The notes: a model not told the origin generated them from the sequence alone. A DNA stretch of 64,000 bases from Guadua angustifolia (GCA_036346375.1 CM070508.1:37716862-37780861); one strand, 5' to 3'; counted from the stretch's first letter, positions 11,400 to 24,301 are shown. Numbers and translations are program-made.

Positions 11400-14218
11400 T
11401 GTCGGGACCCGAATATGCAAATCCGACCTCTCGTGTATCGTGACTAGTCCAGATCACGCTTAGTGCACACAGCTCAACATTAGTGAATATCACAATCATA
11501 CACAACGTAAATAAGGTGAAAGACATAATATATTAAATATTACGGTTAAATGACCTTATGGTCAACTTACTTAACAATGCCTCACAAGGCTGAACAACAA
11601 ATTGAACTGCAATGAATGAAGACGAGATAACCCCCAAGATACCACAGTAACCGACGAGGCTCGCACCCTAAACATTCGCCTCTTCATAGTACTCTTCTTC
11701 AAAGATCGATGATTTTTGTAGGCAAGGGTGAGTACACCAACACGCACTCAACAAGTTGTGCATGTAATGCAATCCTATTATAGTTATATGCAAGCTTATT
11801 CCAAAGGAAGGCTCATGGTTCATAAGCAATAAGCAGCATTTGAAAACATATACAATTCATAGATTGAAAAGACAGTAAAACGAATAACAAGTAAATAGAT
11901 TCAGTGATTCTCAAATAAACCAAATTTCTCATCCTAAGTCAAGATTCAACCTTTCATGGCATCCTGCCATCCATCCCAAGTTTTCGTTTTCAAAAGTCTA
12001 AACCCTTGACTGTAATCCCCGAGCATTGCTTAATACCGTGAGCACGGCTATCCGAATAGATTGTACACTCTGCAGAGGTTATGCACTTTACCCACATGAC
12101 ATGATAATCTCTTTGATGCCAAGCTATTTGCACACTTCCTTTGGTATGCCGGCAGAGAATCATGACAAAGCCTTTACAATGCATCCTCTTAACCCAAGAT
12201 TACCCGCTAAGGTTTCAACATCAAGGGTCTGAAAACCACAACAGGCCCCCTCTTGCGCCCATCTGGGTTCATTTAAAAGGATGAACCACTCCACCACGAT
12301 AGTACTTAAGCTAAGCATTTGCAAATTAGTCACTAGGTTGTCCCATTCCGCATATGTGGTTGCAAGTTAGACTCAGTCAAAGGCTCGCAAGGTGTCCTTA
12401 TGGTTTGATCAAAGCAAGACATACACATACCCTTTGCCCATCGGGCCCACCTGCATCCCGCCCTTGCCACTTGCTTCACCCAAAATCATAACCACCCCAG
12501 CTTGATTACCAAGCACCACGTGCCATCAACAATTCAATATCGCTATGCGTGACATCCTTTGTCAACACAACTCAATCTCATCGTGTGACCACACATGACA
12601 CACAAATTCAAAACATTGTTCCATATTCCATTAGTCAAGATTATTTATCAAGATTCAAGTACATGTGATGACGTGGTATAGCTAAGCAATTCTATACCGT
12701 TCTAACCTTTCATGTTGATTTCAGATAACCAACTATAGTAACCAACCTATGGTGACAATGAAGCATGGCATACAATTATCAAGGTAGGGTGTAACTCAAA
12801 AGGGTACATTATCTAATCCCAAATTTAAGTTGAAAACATTTATACTCATGAAATAACAAGTGATAAGGTAAATCAAAATAGCATGCAATCTAGTTTATGG
12901 GTGCAACATGATCAAAGCACAACTTGCCTTGGTTAAGCTCCTGATCCTGGTCCGAAATAACTCTTGAGTTGTGAAATCCTTCCAAGCCTCGCACAATTCA
13001 ACGCCTACGCGAATCGAAAGAGAAAAGCAAATAAAACCAAAACCAAATAGCAAATAAACTCAAAACTTCAAATAAAAGCCACCATTAGAAAGATCCCATT
13101 TTACAAATTTTAGGAATTTGAATCACCCCAATCCGAGTTCAGATGCAAAAGTTATAAGGTTTTGAAGTTTGAAAATCCTGAAAATAAACCCTAAATAATA
13201 AATTCCGAATTTCCGAATTATTTTCATAAAGAAAAATCCGGTTTTTCCCGCCCGAGTTGTACGGCTGCGACGTAGTCGATTCTCACCGCTGATCTCGCGA
13301 TCGACGGCCGAGGCTTACCTCACGCTTTCTGCTCACCCGAGCCGACGTGGTCAATCCCGACGCCGTGGTGGATCCGACGAACAGCAACCTTCCCGAGTGA
13401 CAATGGCAAGGTGGTGGCGCAACCTTGCCGGTGCTGAAGATGACGATGCTCCGACGGCGATGCAGCGTGTTCCGGCGACCAAGGGACGGCGGAACAGGTG
13501 TGACGTCTCTCGACGACTTCGATTCAGCCTTCAACGCGCGGAAGAGTTACTCTACGACGAGCAAAACGCGCGCAATCACCTCGCCAAGTCCCGCAACTCC
13601 GACGAAGCCGCGCGCTATTTCGGTATTTCTCTCGCGGTTGCAACGACGAAGGCGCGGCGAGATGAGATGAGTTTTGAGGGCTCGGGACCTCCTTTATACC
13701 CCGTGGGTGCGGCGAGGAAGGAAAGATGCGGTGGTCAGATCCTGCCTGAGGCGGCGGCGGCGCCGAGACTTTTGGAAAGTCGATCGAACGATGGCTACTA
13801 ACGCTCGATCGGCATCCAACGGTTCAGATCACCCTAGGGTTTCCAAAATACCAAAAGCTCAGACAAAGGCACGGGCCGCCCACTCATCGTTCATTCCATA
13901 TTCTCCTAATTTCCTATTTTATTTATTCCGATTAAAGGTTTTGATTTCTTTAAGGCTTTAGAAACATTCTAAAATTCCCATAAAATTCCCAAAAATATTT
14001 TGAGATATTCTGGACTTAAATAAAATATTTTTAGAAAAACTTTATTTTGCAAATCTCTTTTTTTTTAATTATTTCTTGACAAAAGATATTGTACTTTAAT
14101 TCAAAAGAACTCAATTAAATCTCATAAAATCCAATAAAATCCAGAAAAATCCCAAAATTCATAATTAGCAATAAAATAATATTATTTAATTAAAAAGCTG
14201 AAATTTTGGGATGTTACA
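11400..14218 (-). repeat. G1 5' LTR
   Basis: The mate of 5429-8246, with the same termini (TGTCGGGACCC to GATGTTACA on the plus strand). The difference between the two copies would date the insertion. By eye they differ by a few percent with several 1-3 base indels. Confidence 0.95.
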
Positions 14219-14223
14219 TATCT
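14219..14223. repeat. Target-site duplication (right) of G1
   Basis: TATCT, identical to 5424-5428, immediately after the G1 LTR terminus. Confidence 0.95.
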
Positions 14224-14479
14224 CCATATCCTATGATCTATGAAACATAATCATCGATCAATACATTTGCTGATCTATTCATCGTTGTCATATACGATGA
14301 TACCCGATCAGAGATACTTACAGAATTATATCAATAAGTAGAGAGTTTCATAAGCAAGTTACAAACTTGCTGATCAACATAATGATATACATTCATTGGA
14401 CCAATAATCATATTATTATTCGTAAGTATAGTCATGTTACAATCATCTATATGACTGCCTCAAGGGCATTACACCAACA
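14219..14479 (-). repeat. Copia (Angela/BARE-like) LTR, right part
   Basis: Continuation of 4411-5428 beyond G1. On the minus strand it begins TGTTGGTGTAATGCCC at 14479. The same boundary, followed by the same neighbour, is found at 33054 in the second composite copy. Confidence 0.65.
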
Positions 14480-14892
14480 AATACCGCCCCTCATGCACCA
14501 AATGCATATTTTATTTCATTTTTGTTTTCATTTGAAGACCAATTATTCTTGAGATGTCTAATTGAGTATGTTTTGAGCCTCGACACTTTTCTCGACATCA
14601 AACTTACGACAATGACCCCTCTTAATAGTACGACATCTATTCTAGCAATCTGATCTTTTTCTCTTCAAACACCGAGATCGGTAAACGCTATGAAAAGGTT
14701 CTTAACTTTTATACCTTGGTCATCTTGCCTTGTTGCGTTGATCTTCTATTTATTGAGTCGATGCTCTTATGTCCATCGCGTCTTGAATCAACCTATACTC
14801 AAAGACACTCAATTGAAAAACGTTAGCCCTTTAAAACTTTATTGTTATCAATTACCAAATCTCAACCGAAATTGGGGGCCTAGATGCTTTCA
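14480..14892 (-). repeat. Copia D LTR fragment (SIRE-like)
   Basis: On the minus strand it begins TGAAAGCATCTAGGCCCCC at 14892, a widespread grass copia LTR start, and contains a possible TATA box (TATAAAAG near 14712). It stops at the Angela/BARE-like LTR. The simplest reading is that the latter inserted into a D LTR. The same joint occurs at 33054/33055. Confidence 0.6.
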
Positions 14893-15321
14893 GGGTGCCA
14901 GCCAACTTGCCCGCACCGGCTGCCATATCAGTCACCGAGAAGATCGGCACCCACGCAGCAAGCATGGGAGAGGAACAAACTTGGACTCATCCAGCACCGT
15001 CACAGCTAACACAAGAGAGGATAGCTCCCAGACTCCAATTCACAGCCTCCTCATTTCCTCTTAACCCTAATGGACCATCCGAAAGGCCCGAGAGGCAAAC
15101 CAAGCCGGCCCAAAACCATTTCAAGAAACAGACAAACATCAAATTTATCCAACACTACTACTAACAAACACAACTTGATGTCAGACACATCAGCAGTATT
15201 CCTTGTGTATTTCTTGTGAACTAGCGTTTGTTGTGACTAAATTTATTTCTTGTCCTCTTTTATGTTTCAGATTTTTTGTGATACAGAAGTTGAAGGATCA
15301 AGATGGCGAACAGAGGGGGGG
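14893..15321. other. Unassigned flank, partly shared with the composite copy at 33468-33698
   Basis: Up to 15123 the sequence matches 33468-33698 closely. From 15124 it is unique in the window. A short pyrimidine tract plus AG near 15265-15272 looks like a splice acceptor, but no coding frame of note follows. Nothing else is recognised. Confidence 0.4.
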
Positions 15322-16885
15322 TGGATGGTCGCAAACAAATTTTCCCCCAAAATACTCCAACTAAAACCTCAAAAGGATCGCGCAAAGGAAATCGTGAAAA
15401 CCCCGAACAACTAGACAACTATGTGTACCCCTAGCTTGCATGGATGAGTAGTATAGAACTTGTGGGGATTTTTGAGTCACAATTATAATTGTCTAGTGTC
15501 CAAAATAAGAAGGAATCAATTCAACTCTTACTTTTTAGAAAGGAGATCAATTCAAATCACAAAAGACACTTTTAGAAAAGCTCAAGAAATTTTGAATTTT
15601 TTTCTCCCTATGAGAAGATGAGTTGTGAAGAACTCCACCAAATTTCGCCTCAAAAATCCTTACAGAAAAATCATCAAAAATCAAAGAACACAGATAGTCA
15701 GGAACTTTGAGCAGAAAGTTTGGGGCTCGGTTTTCACCTCATAGCGCCCAAACGGTGCAACAAATAGACTCCAAAATTTTTCTATAGGTGGATATGAGAG
15801 TCCCGCACCTTCTCCAATAAGAATCACTCAAAAACATTTTTTCTAGATTTTTTTAAAAAAATAAATGCTAACTGCTGCGTGAAGAATAAGTTCTGGACAG
15901 AGTTGGAACTTGAAAGAAAAGATGATCTCTAATCAATCCAAGAGTGCAAAAGAGATGTAAACCATATGAACACACTCAAGACATCCAAGATCAGCATTTA
16001 GAAGGAGGGGAGGCAAATCCAAATTGTAAGAAAGTAAATTGCGTGAAAGTAAATTGCAGGAATTTAAATATTGAATTTAAGACATAAAGTAAATGCGTAA
16101 TTTAAATTCAAGCATGAATGAAAAAGGTTTGCATTTCTGGAAGGAGAAGGTTTACAAAGCCACACAACAAGATGGTCAAAGCTCAAAGGTGTACAAAAAC
16201 CTCTACAACTTTTAAGGGGAGGAGGCTACCCCTCCACCCCTATTTATACTACTCTCGGGCGACCTACCACCCTTGGATGCAGCCCTAAACCCTAGAGAAC
16301 TCATCTAAGAGCTAGGATTTGCCCACTCACACAGCCATGCAAGGGCTAATCCAAAACCCACACACATACCAGGTTTTCTTGCACGGTTTTCAAAGCATAC
16401 TACCTAGATGCGCTAACCTATCAACTAGACCGCAATTTGACGGCCTTCCTTGATCCACGCGGCGTCTAGCTAGCATCATCTCCTTTCCTTGTCTTCTTGG
16501 CTTGCCCGGACTCCGTCTCCAATCATCTTCCGGCGATCTCCCGACCGTCTAGACCTCCGATGCTCCTCGCCTAGTCCCGGCATCCTCCGCCTCACCATGA
16601 CCTAGCACCGTCGCCCTGCAACCATCAATGGCAAGGAAAAACCTTTCACATAGCAATGCCTACAAAGATATTCAATGATTATCTCAAAATCATTAATCAA
16701 TCATATTTTCTCTCAAAGTTTCGGTGCTACCACCCCTAGGCCGGTAGCACTAAGAAAAGCAACCAACACTCAAATTGCTTCAAATCCAATTCACTTCAAA
16801 TCAAACTCAATTTCAAATCAAACCAAGCTCAAAACTGGTCAATTACTCATCACACACAAGGATAGACCTCCCCATGGTCTTTCAA
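15322..16885 (-). repeat. Copia A 3' LTR
   Basis: The right end is firm: on the minus strand TGAAAGACCATGGGGAGG follows the PPT. The left end (TGGATGGTCGC on the plus strand) is a best guess from the TG...CA rule. A TATAAATAGGGG box on the minus strand lies near 16240-16252. Upstream of it, at 16723-16750, is an imperfect palindrome of GGTGCTACC and GGTAGCAC. Confidence 0.65.
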
Positions 16886-16897
16886 TCTCCCCCTTGA
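16886..16897 (-). other. Copia A polypurine tract
   Basis: On the minus strand a run reading AAGGGGGAGAT abuts the TGAAAG start of the 3' LTR. Similar purine runs sit further upstream at about 17123-17132 and 17167-17176. Confidence 0.8.
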
Positions 16898-18666
16898 TGA
16901 GTATATTGACAAACACATGAAAAGGCATAAGTTTTGAGTTTGAATAAGAGAAGAAGAAAGCAATTTGAATGCAAAGCCAAACTTAATCAAAGAAATAGAA
17001 ATCAAGAACATGACCAAGTTGGCAACTAGAAATATTTATGATCTATAAAAATAGCAAAGATTTACAAAGATCATAAGAATTAAGATAAATCAAGATGCAA
17101 AATGATGCCTTTTCTATGATTTCTCCCCCTTTTGGCAATATAGGCATCAAGATGAAATTTTCTTTTCTCCCCCTTTTTTGTTTTTATGCAAGTAATACAG
17201 CCTAACTGAGCTTTGAAAATTATCCAAGTGACCAGCAAGACAAGTTATGACACTAAGCTAAGTTATGGCAAAAACAGACTAAGCTAAGGCATGTCCAAGT
17301 GCAAATAAATATTTTGCTAGCAAGATTTAATTGAAACTATGTCATTTTTAGCAAGAATGAACATGAGCAACACTTGTCATTATTTTCAAAACTAGAAGCA
17401 AAGCCATTCAAAGAATCAAATAGAAAACCTAGAGTTCAACTTACTCAACACTTTGGAGAATCTAGAAGTTCACACAATGTCCTTCGAGCTTACTTTTTTT
17501 CATTGTATGCAAATTTTTCTTTGAATCTTTGAAAGACATAGCGGGGTGCAAATGTTTGACATTATTTGTATTCTTTACCCACATATGTTTTTTTTATATT
17601 TGTATTTTTACAGCAATTGACTCAAGCCATGTTCGATCATCTCAAGAGGGACTCTTAAGAGAATGATCTTGGTCATACACAACACATTCCAAGTTCATCT
17701 CAAGTGCAATGAGAAGCCATCTTGTGAATGTGAGGCGTTGAGTCTAATGCGCACAAAAAGAGTCAATTTTGCTTCACTTTTATTTTAGCATTTTCATTGT
17801 TAAGTTAGTAAAGGACTCAAGTATGGATCAAACATGATTCACCCAAGTTGCTATAGGGACTCTAGAGAATTCTAGAATTTCACAAATCATGGCAAATACA
17901 CCTAGAGAAGAAACTTAGCAAGTAAACGCAACATGTTTTATCAAAATTTTCTTTTAAAGCTTATTTTTCAATTTTGCAAGCTTAGCAAGATAAATGAACT
18001 TGGACATCTAAACAATTAATTTTCTTCATAATATAACATGGTGTATAAAATAAAACATGGATCATTTGCATAATAGACAAAGCTCATAAAATAAAAATCA
18101 AGTCTATATGCAATGCAAGAGATAGATTCTTAAACTCCCTCTCAACATGTGATTCGATTTTAAGCACAAATCTAGTTCAAATTGAGTTATTAGCAAGATT
18201 AAGCTCAAGAATGGTTGAAAAGAACTCAATTAAAGCCAGAAACACAGAATGGAGGGTAGAAGTCAAGAAACTGTGAACTAGGTGGCTATAGAGCATAGAA
18301 ACGATGGTAGAGAACACTATGGCTCAGACTCGCTCTCATCTTCCCCAACGACTAACATAGGGAAGCTGCCTGTAGATTCCAAACTAAGGAGTGCACACAG
18401 ATCCTATCTACCCAGGGGGCCCAACACCTGCTAGACTTATAAGACTGCGAGAGAACTCAACCTAGAGAGAAAAGAGAATAGCTAATTAAGCATGATAGCA
18501 ACCAAAAGCACAAGATGAGAGGTCCATGCAAAGCATGTCAGAAGTCTAAGTGAAGTGAACTCATAACTCTAAGAAATAAAATCTATAAGCACCCAAAGCA
18601 AACAAAGAGAAAGGAAAAACTGAAATGAAATAAAATATAATACATAATATACAGATCAGCTCCCCC
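16898..18666 (-). other. Untranslated gap of copia A between pol and 3' LTR
   Basis: About 1.8 kb of AT-rich sequence with no open frame of note on either strand. In SIRE-like elements this interval may hold an additional ORF, as in copia C at 38236-39825. None is recognisable here. Confidence 0.6.
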
Positions 18667-19249
18667 TCACAGAAGGCCGTAAGGGCACACAACTCCAAGC
18701 TCACTCCTCAAGGCAACAAACCTAGAGCTATCCAAAGGCTTGGTAAAGATATCGGCCAACTGGTGGTCACTCTCCACAAACTGGAGCATTATATCTCCTT
18801 TCTCCACATGGTCTCTAAGGAAGTGATATCTAACATCAGTGTGCTTGGTCTGGGAATGCTGCACTGGGTTCTTTGCAATGCAGATAGCAGAAGTGTTATC
18901 ACAGAAAAGTGGAACACTCTCTATCTCTAACCCAAAGTCTTGCAAGGTCGATCTCATCCAGAGCACTGCTACAAGAATCGCTCCAAAGAACGCACTCGGC
19001 CTCGGTGGATCAGGCGACTGGATCGCTTCTTAGATGACCAAGAAACAAGAGAAGTACCAATGAATTGGCAAGTACCAGAAGTGCTCTTCCTATCTATCCT
19101 ACTGACCAGAAAGTCAAAGATCGAAAAAAGGCTCTAAGGGATAGACAAGAGGAAGAAGAGTACCAGATACCATAATCAATGGTAGCTCAAGGTACTGAAG
19201 ATGCGCTTCACCGCTGGTGATGAGAGACGGAGGAGAAGCCTGAAAGGAG
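18667..19249 (-). pseudogene. Copia A RNase H, C-terminal part
   Basis: Minus-strand frame ending at 18667. It shows the copia RNase H C-terminal signatures LFCDNTSAICIAKNPVQHSQ, HIDVR-like HTDVRYHFLRD and QLADIFTKPL. The upstream part to 19249 continues the RNase H sequence across the hAT insertion: the residues VCMC before the hAT (24478-24500) and FQASP after it (near 19240) are adjacent in related elements. A frame change lies near 18960-19110. Confidence 0.85.
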
Positions 19250-19257
19250 CGCACATA
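19250..19257. repeat. hAT target-site duplication (left)
   Basis: CGCACATA, repeated exactly at 24478-24485. Eight bases is the length diagnostic of hAT transposition. Confidence 0.95.
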
Positions 19258-19295
19258 TAGGGTGGGCACTTTAAATCGAAATCGAAAATCAATCA

Positions 19296-19437
19296 ACCGA
19301 ATCAATTAACCGAAATTTTCGGTTTTTTCGGTTTTCGGTGTTCGGTTCGGTTTTTATTTTTGTGCTATTCGGTTTTCGGTTTACGGTTCGGTTTTCACAT
19401 TGCAAAAACCGAAAAACCCGTTTTACCGAAAAACCGA
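19296..19437. repeat. hAT left subterminal CGGTT repeats
   Basis: About 140 bp with repeated TTCGG and CGGTTTTCGG words plus reverse-complement ACCGAA copies. In hAT elements such subterminal motif clusters serve as transposase binding sites. That role is inferred here. Confidence 0.75.
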
Positions 19438-19439
19438 TT

Positions 19440-21078
19440 TCTCAGCTGGTAACCCGTGACTCGCCAGTCGCCAGCCAGTAGCCCAGTACGCTCACCCGTG
19501 CCGTGACTCGCCAACCGTCCCGCCCAAGTCCCATTCCATTCCAAGAGCACAGGCGCACAGCCGCCCAACCCAACTCCCCTATCCCCAACCCTAACCCTAG
19601 TTCTCCAAAATCCCCAGGCGGCCAGGCGCAATCGTGGAGACGGACGAGTGGACGACGGCACACGGCAGATCCGGTCTTCCCCAGGCGCCTCCCGTCCTCG
19701 CCGGCTCGCCCAGTCGCCCTAGGTGGCACCTCCGGCCCGTCCGTCCTCCCGGCGGCGGGGCCCTCCGCCTCCCCGCGCCAAGGCCCCACACTGGACGAAA
19801 GCCCGAGTGTTCGACCAGGCCTTGCGATCGCCTCCGGCCTCCCTCGCTGGCCCCGACGGCCGAGACCTCGACCAAGATCTCAAGGGCGGCGCGCCCTCCA
19901 CCGCCTGCCTCACCTCGTGTCGCCTCCTCTCTCGCTTATGGATTTGCTTGCCTACTGAAGTATTAGGCTTCCTTGGTTCTGTGATAATAACTGATAACCA
20001 TGCTGTGTGTTCTTATTGCTTGATCTTGATTAATGTTTGTTGGTAGCCAATATGTAATGCATGGTTGTGCTGTGTAGTTGTCACTTGTGAGTACTCCTGG
20101 TCATTCAGGTTGGCACAAATTTTGATCTAAAACACTTCCTATGCCAAATATATGTTAGTAACTTTCTGCTATGGAAACCGGCAGAGGCCGGCACAAGTAA
20201 AAAGGCAACTGGTGGACCATGGCCTAAGAACAATCTTGGATAGCTTTGACACTTAGGCATTTATTGGACAGTGGAACAATATTGGATTATTGGGGTGCTT
20301 TTGATTGAGATTCTTGTAAACTGAGACAAGTTATACTGAAGTTTTGGCCATTTTTCTGCCGTTGTAGGCTTCATTGTCCTACGGAGAGTTGAGAGTGTGA
20401 GTACTCCTGGTCATTTAGGTTTACTAATTACTATGTTATGAAGTTGTTGTTATTAACTTTGACAAATAATATTACAAAGTAATTCAGCTTACGTTAATGC
20501 TCGAATGTATAAATATAAATCTGGATTTCAAATATTATCGGTATGGTTTCTGTGATGCTTGTTATTCTGCTCTGTAACCATGTCCATGATCGGTAGCTAG
20601 ATGATAGTAATACTTTTTTTTTGAGAGAGAATATGTGAACTTGTGTCAGAATCTATATCCTGTTTTAGTTGCAAAATGGACATTGACCCTAATGGCCTGA
20701 TTGGTTAGTTGCAGTCTACTTTCGCTGTCCTCGAGCAATATATTCCGCTTTTTAGAATGAAATGGACACTGCCCTGAAATCACTCTCTGAACCATGTCTG
20801 ATATATGCTTCCTGGGATCATTATCTGGGTGTTATCTATAATCACTTGAGGGACTTTCCCACGTGCTTTCCTCTTTGATGATTTAGCTGGTTGTTGTCCC
20901 TGTGTCAGGAAGTGAAAGTGCTTCAATCATCTCTGATTCGGAGTTTGCAATTCAAACAACGGCGTCGGCAACCGAACTATCCTGCAATGTATGTGTTCAC
21001 TTCATTGGTTATTTGCTTGGTGATTCTTTTTTATTTTCAATCACTAACTATTGCATTGCACTTTTTCTTCATGAGTAG
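19440..21078 (+). promoter_or_regulatory. hAT 5' region: GC-rich promoter/leader and likely 5' UTR intron
   Basis: A strongly GC-rich segment (19440-19960) containing CCCTAACCCTAG-type pyrimidine-rich leader sequence is followed by about 1 kb of AT-rich sequence that looks intronic, then the transposase ATG at 21079. Open frames in the GC-rich part (for example 19503-19958) overlap in many frames and have no recognisable domain, so they are not called. The transcription start is not identified. Confidence 0.5.
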
Positions 21079-23305
21079 ATGGTGGAGCCAGAAGAAAATC
21101 GTGATAGCCAAATGGGTGAGACTGAGACTGAGACTGCACAGACAGAGAATGAGCAGCCACAGCCACAACAGGAGGTTAAGAAAAGAAAAGCAATGGCACC
21201 AAGATCAGATGTGTGGGAAAGCTTTAGCAAGGTTAAAGTTGGAGATGTTGTGAAGGCCAAGTGCAAACATTGCAGCCGTGAGCTTCGATGTGATCCTAGA
21301 ACTAATGGTACATCCTCCTTGAACTCTCACTTAAGAATCTGCAAGCGTAATCCTAATAAGAATACAGATACTAAGCAAGGTACTTTGCAAATACAAGCAA
21401 ATCAAGGGGATAGTAGTCAATGTGCCATTTCCACTTGGAAGTTTGATCCTGAGGGACTTAGGGAAGCATTTGCTGAAATGATCATTACAGATGAACTTCC
21501 TTTTGCATTTTCTGAACGTGAAGGCTTTAAAAAGTTCATGTCCAATGCTTGTCCACGTTTCTCTGTTCCCTCTAGAAGAACAACTACTAGGGACTGTGTT
21601 CGCACTTACAATAATGAGAAAGCAAAGCTCAAACAATTTTTTAAGGATTCTTGTGAAAGAGTTTCCCTCACAACTGACACATGGACTTCAAACACGCAAC
21701 AAAACTACATGTCTGTAACAGCACATTTCATTGATACTGAATGGAAGCTACATAAGAAGATCATTGGTTTTTTCTTAGTAAAGGGTCATAAGGGGGACGA
21801 CATTGGGAAATCTTTAGAGAAATGTTTGGCTGAATGGTGCATTGAAAAAGTATTCACAGTAACGGTTGATAATGCTAGCTCTAATGATAGTGCTTTAAAT
21901 TACATGAGAAAGGTCTTGAATAATTCTAACAGCAGCATTGCTAAAGGCAAGTATATTCACATGAGGTGTGCTGCACATATCATTAATTTGATAGTCTCTG
22001 ATGGCCTAAAAGAACTATCAGTTTCAATTCAACGTGTTCGTGCTGCTGTTAAATTTATTAAGAACTCCCCATCTAGAATATCTAGATTTAAGAAATGTGC
22101 TGAATTGGCAAAGGTGGACAGTAAAGCATTCTTATCACTAGATGTTTGTACTAGATGGAATTCGACATACCTTATGCTAAATGCTGCATCAATTTATGAG
22201 GATGTATTTGAAAGGTATGGTGAAGAAGACCCATATTATGCAATAGAATTATGTAGTGAGAAAGGTCCTGGAGTTCCTGAAAGCGGAGATTGGGAGAATG
22301 CAAAAAAGATGATTGAGTTTCTTGGACACTTCTATAAGCTCACGCTCCGTGTTTCTGCCACACAACATGTAACATCAAACATTTTATTTCATGAGATTGG
22401 AGATGTTTTGCTTTTGTTGCGACAATGGTGTCATAGTGATGATGATATGCGTAAGGAAATGGGCCAAAGAATGCTTCAAAAGTACTACAAGTATTGGGGA
22501 GATAAGGATAAGTTGAACATGCTCATGTTTATTGCCGTTGCACTCGATCCAAGATATAAGCTATCTAATTACACAAATATAGCTACCTTGGAGATGTTTG
22601 GTGAGGAAGAAGGAAAGGAAGTTTGGAATAATGTAAATGATTCTTTTCGTTCTTTGTTTGATGAGTATAGAAAACTATATGGTACAAGTGATAAGGCACC
22701 ACAATCAAGTGATTCACATGAACGTATGGAAAGGAATACTAGGTTGATGAAATCTTTAATTGCGGAAAAGATGAGGATGAGTATATCGAATTGGCACCAA
22801 AGAAGTCTCGAACTTGACAAATACCTTAGTGAAGATAATGAAGAGGACAACGAGAATTTCGATATTCTTCAATGGTGGAAGTGCAATTCTCCTAGATTCC
22901 CCATATTATCTCACTTGGCACGTGATGTATTAGCAGTTCCTATATCAACAGTTGCATCTGAGTCGGCCTTTAGCACGGGCGGACGTGTCCTTGATGATTT
23001 TAGGAGCTCACTCACACCATTCATGGTCCAATGCTTAGTTTGTACACAAGATTGGTTACGACGATCCCTCCCTACCAATATTGAAGAAGATCCAGAAGAT
23101 TTGGCCAAAATTGAGGAAGGTAATAAACAAAATACTTACTGATTTTTGCTTTAATTATATTTATCTTGTTCCTCATTACAATTGCTATTAATTGATTTTA
23201 TTCCATTTCACTATTTCAGCCATAATTGGAGAAAATGTTGAAAATTCTTCCAAGGAAAAGTCCAAATCTGAGTCTGTAACCAAACCTAGTGAGACTACTA
23301 CCTAA
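21079..23305 (+). CDS. hAT (Ac/Tam3-like) transposase, two exons
   Basis: The ATG at 21079 opens a 687-codon frame to 23142. Splicing at a GT at 23120 and an AG at 23218-23219 joins to a short last exon ending at TAA 23303-23305, giving about 708 residues. The first ~45 residues are polar and acidic. A BED zinc finger follows (C62, C65, H84, C88), then the RNase-H-like catalytic core with D200 in LTTDTW, D264 in VTVDNAS and the C297-x2-H300 pair (RCAAH), the motif CTRWNST near 357-363, and a C-terminal hAT dimerisation domain at about 580-665 (WW at 599-600, ASESAFSTGGRV). The length and all landmarks match plant hAT transposases. The enzyme would cut and rejoin its own element in the nucleus. 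No stop or frameshift is seen. Whether exon 2 is used is inferred from splice sites and the open frame. Confidence 0.93.
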
Positions 23306-24301
23306 AGTAAGTGCTCAACACCCTTTATTTGACTTGTGAGTTGTGAGCATGAGTGCATGACAACTTGACAAGCCTGGAGGAGTTGCTATATGGGTCAGTT
23401 GGTTTCAAAAAAGAAAGGAGCGTTTGTATTGGGAGGGAAACACTGCTCGAAAGGCATATATGGGTTTGAGACGCATGTGTCAATCTCGTACCAAGTAGTA
23501 TTTTCCAACCATATCATTTGCAATAGAGCCAATTTTGCTGAATTTTCCTTGATTGTATTAGGAGTGCTTACGATTTAAAGGAAAAATTAACTACTGAACA
23601 TGATATTGAAGCACTTGTTAATGATTAGTTGATGCAAAGCAACCCTCAACTCTATCAATAATTCTAAATGAGTTATTTAGTATCTGTTAACCATGAAGAA
23701 GAAGTATATTTTGAAGTGCTTATACTGTTGTCTTTGTTCTTTTTGAAATACCCTTCTCGACTCGAGGCAAGATTCACAGCAGTGTTGGCCGGTGGCTTTG
23801 GGGCTTTGGTCAGGCTGCCATCGTCATTTGGGCCGGGCGGTTGCGTCGCCGAGTGCCCGAGTGCCGGGCTGGACCGCTGGAGACCTGGAGTGTCAAGTGT
23901 GGAGTCTGGACCAGGACGGCTGCCCACTGGAGCCTGGAGCTGGAGCCTGGAGGAGTGTTGTTTTGAGTAGTTCAATGCTGTGCTTGCTTGATGGCTTGAT
24001 GCTTCATGCCTTCTTCAATTCTTATAATTAGTATTGCGTATTGATATGTGATGTGCTACTGGACAAATGGACAATGTATTTTAGTTGCTTCTCATTACTT
24101 ATTATTCACTCTGCCTGTTGTTTGGTTATTTGGACATTCTGATCAGTATTGCTGTTGTAATGTTGTATGGTTATTTGGTAATTCGGTTGATCAGTATTGC
24201 TGCTGCCTGTTGTAGTGTTGTATGGTTATTCGGTTGATCGGTATTGCTATTTGCTGCTGCCTGTTCTTTGGTTACTTGGACATTCACATTCTAATCAGCT
24301 G

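Larger units (their letters stand above)
5429..14218 (-). mobile_element. Ty3/gypsy LTR retrotransposon G1, complete in structure, internally deleted
   Basis: 8790 bp, with LTRs of 2818 and 2819 bp, PBS, PPT and a perfect 5-bp duplication. On the coding (minus) strand the LTR starts TGTAACATCCC and ends GGGTCCCGACA. The internal part is only 3153 bp. It keeps a gag zinc knuckle near the PBS side and decayed integrase plus chromodomain-like sequence near the PPT. Protease, RT and RNase H are not recognisable. The element must have moved using proteins supplied by a relative, or lost this part after insertion. The order and C-terminal remnant suggest a Tekay/Del-like chromovirus, related to but distinct from gypsy B. 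Confidence 0.93.

Noticed and set aside
19395..20046. Many overlapping frames of 64-151 codons on both strands in the hAT 5' region
   Set aside because: High GC content lowers stop density in all frames. No domain and no splice link to the transposase can be shown.
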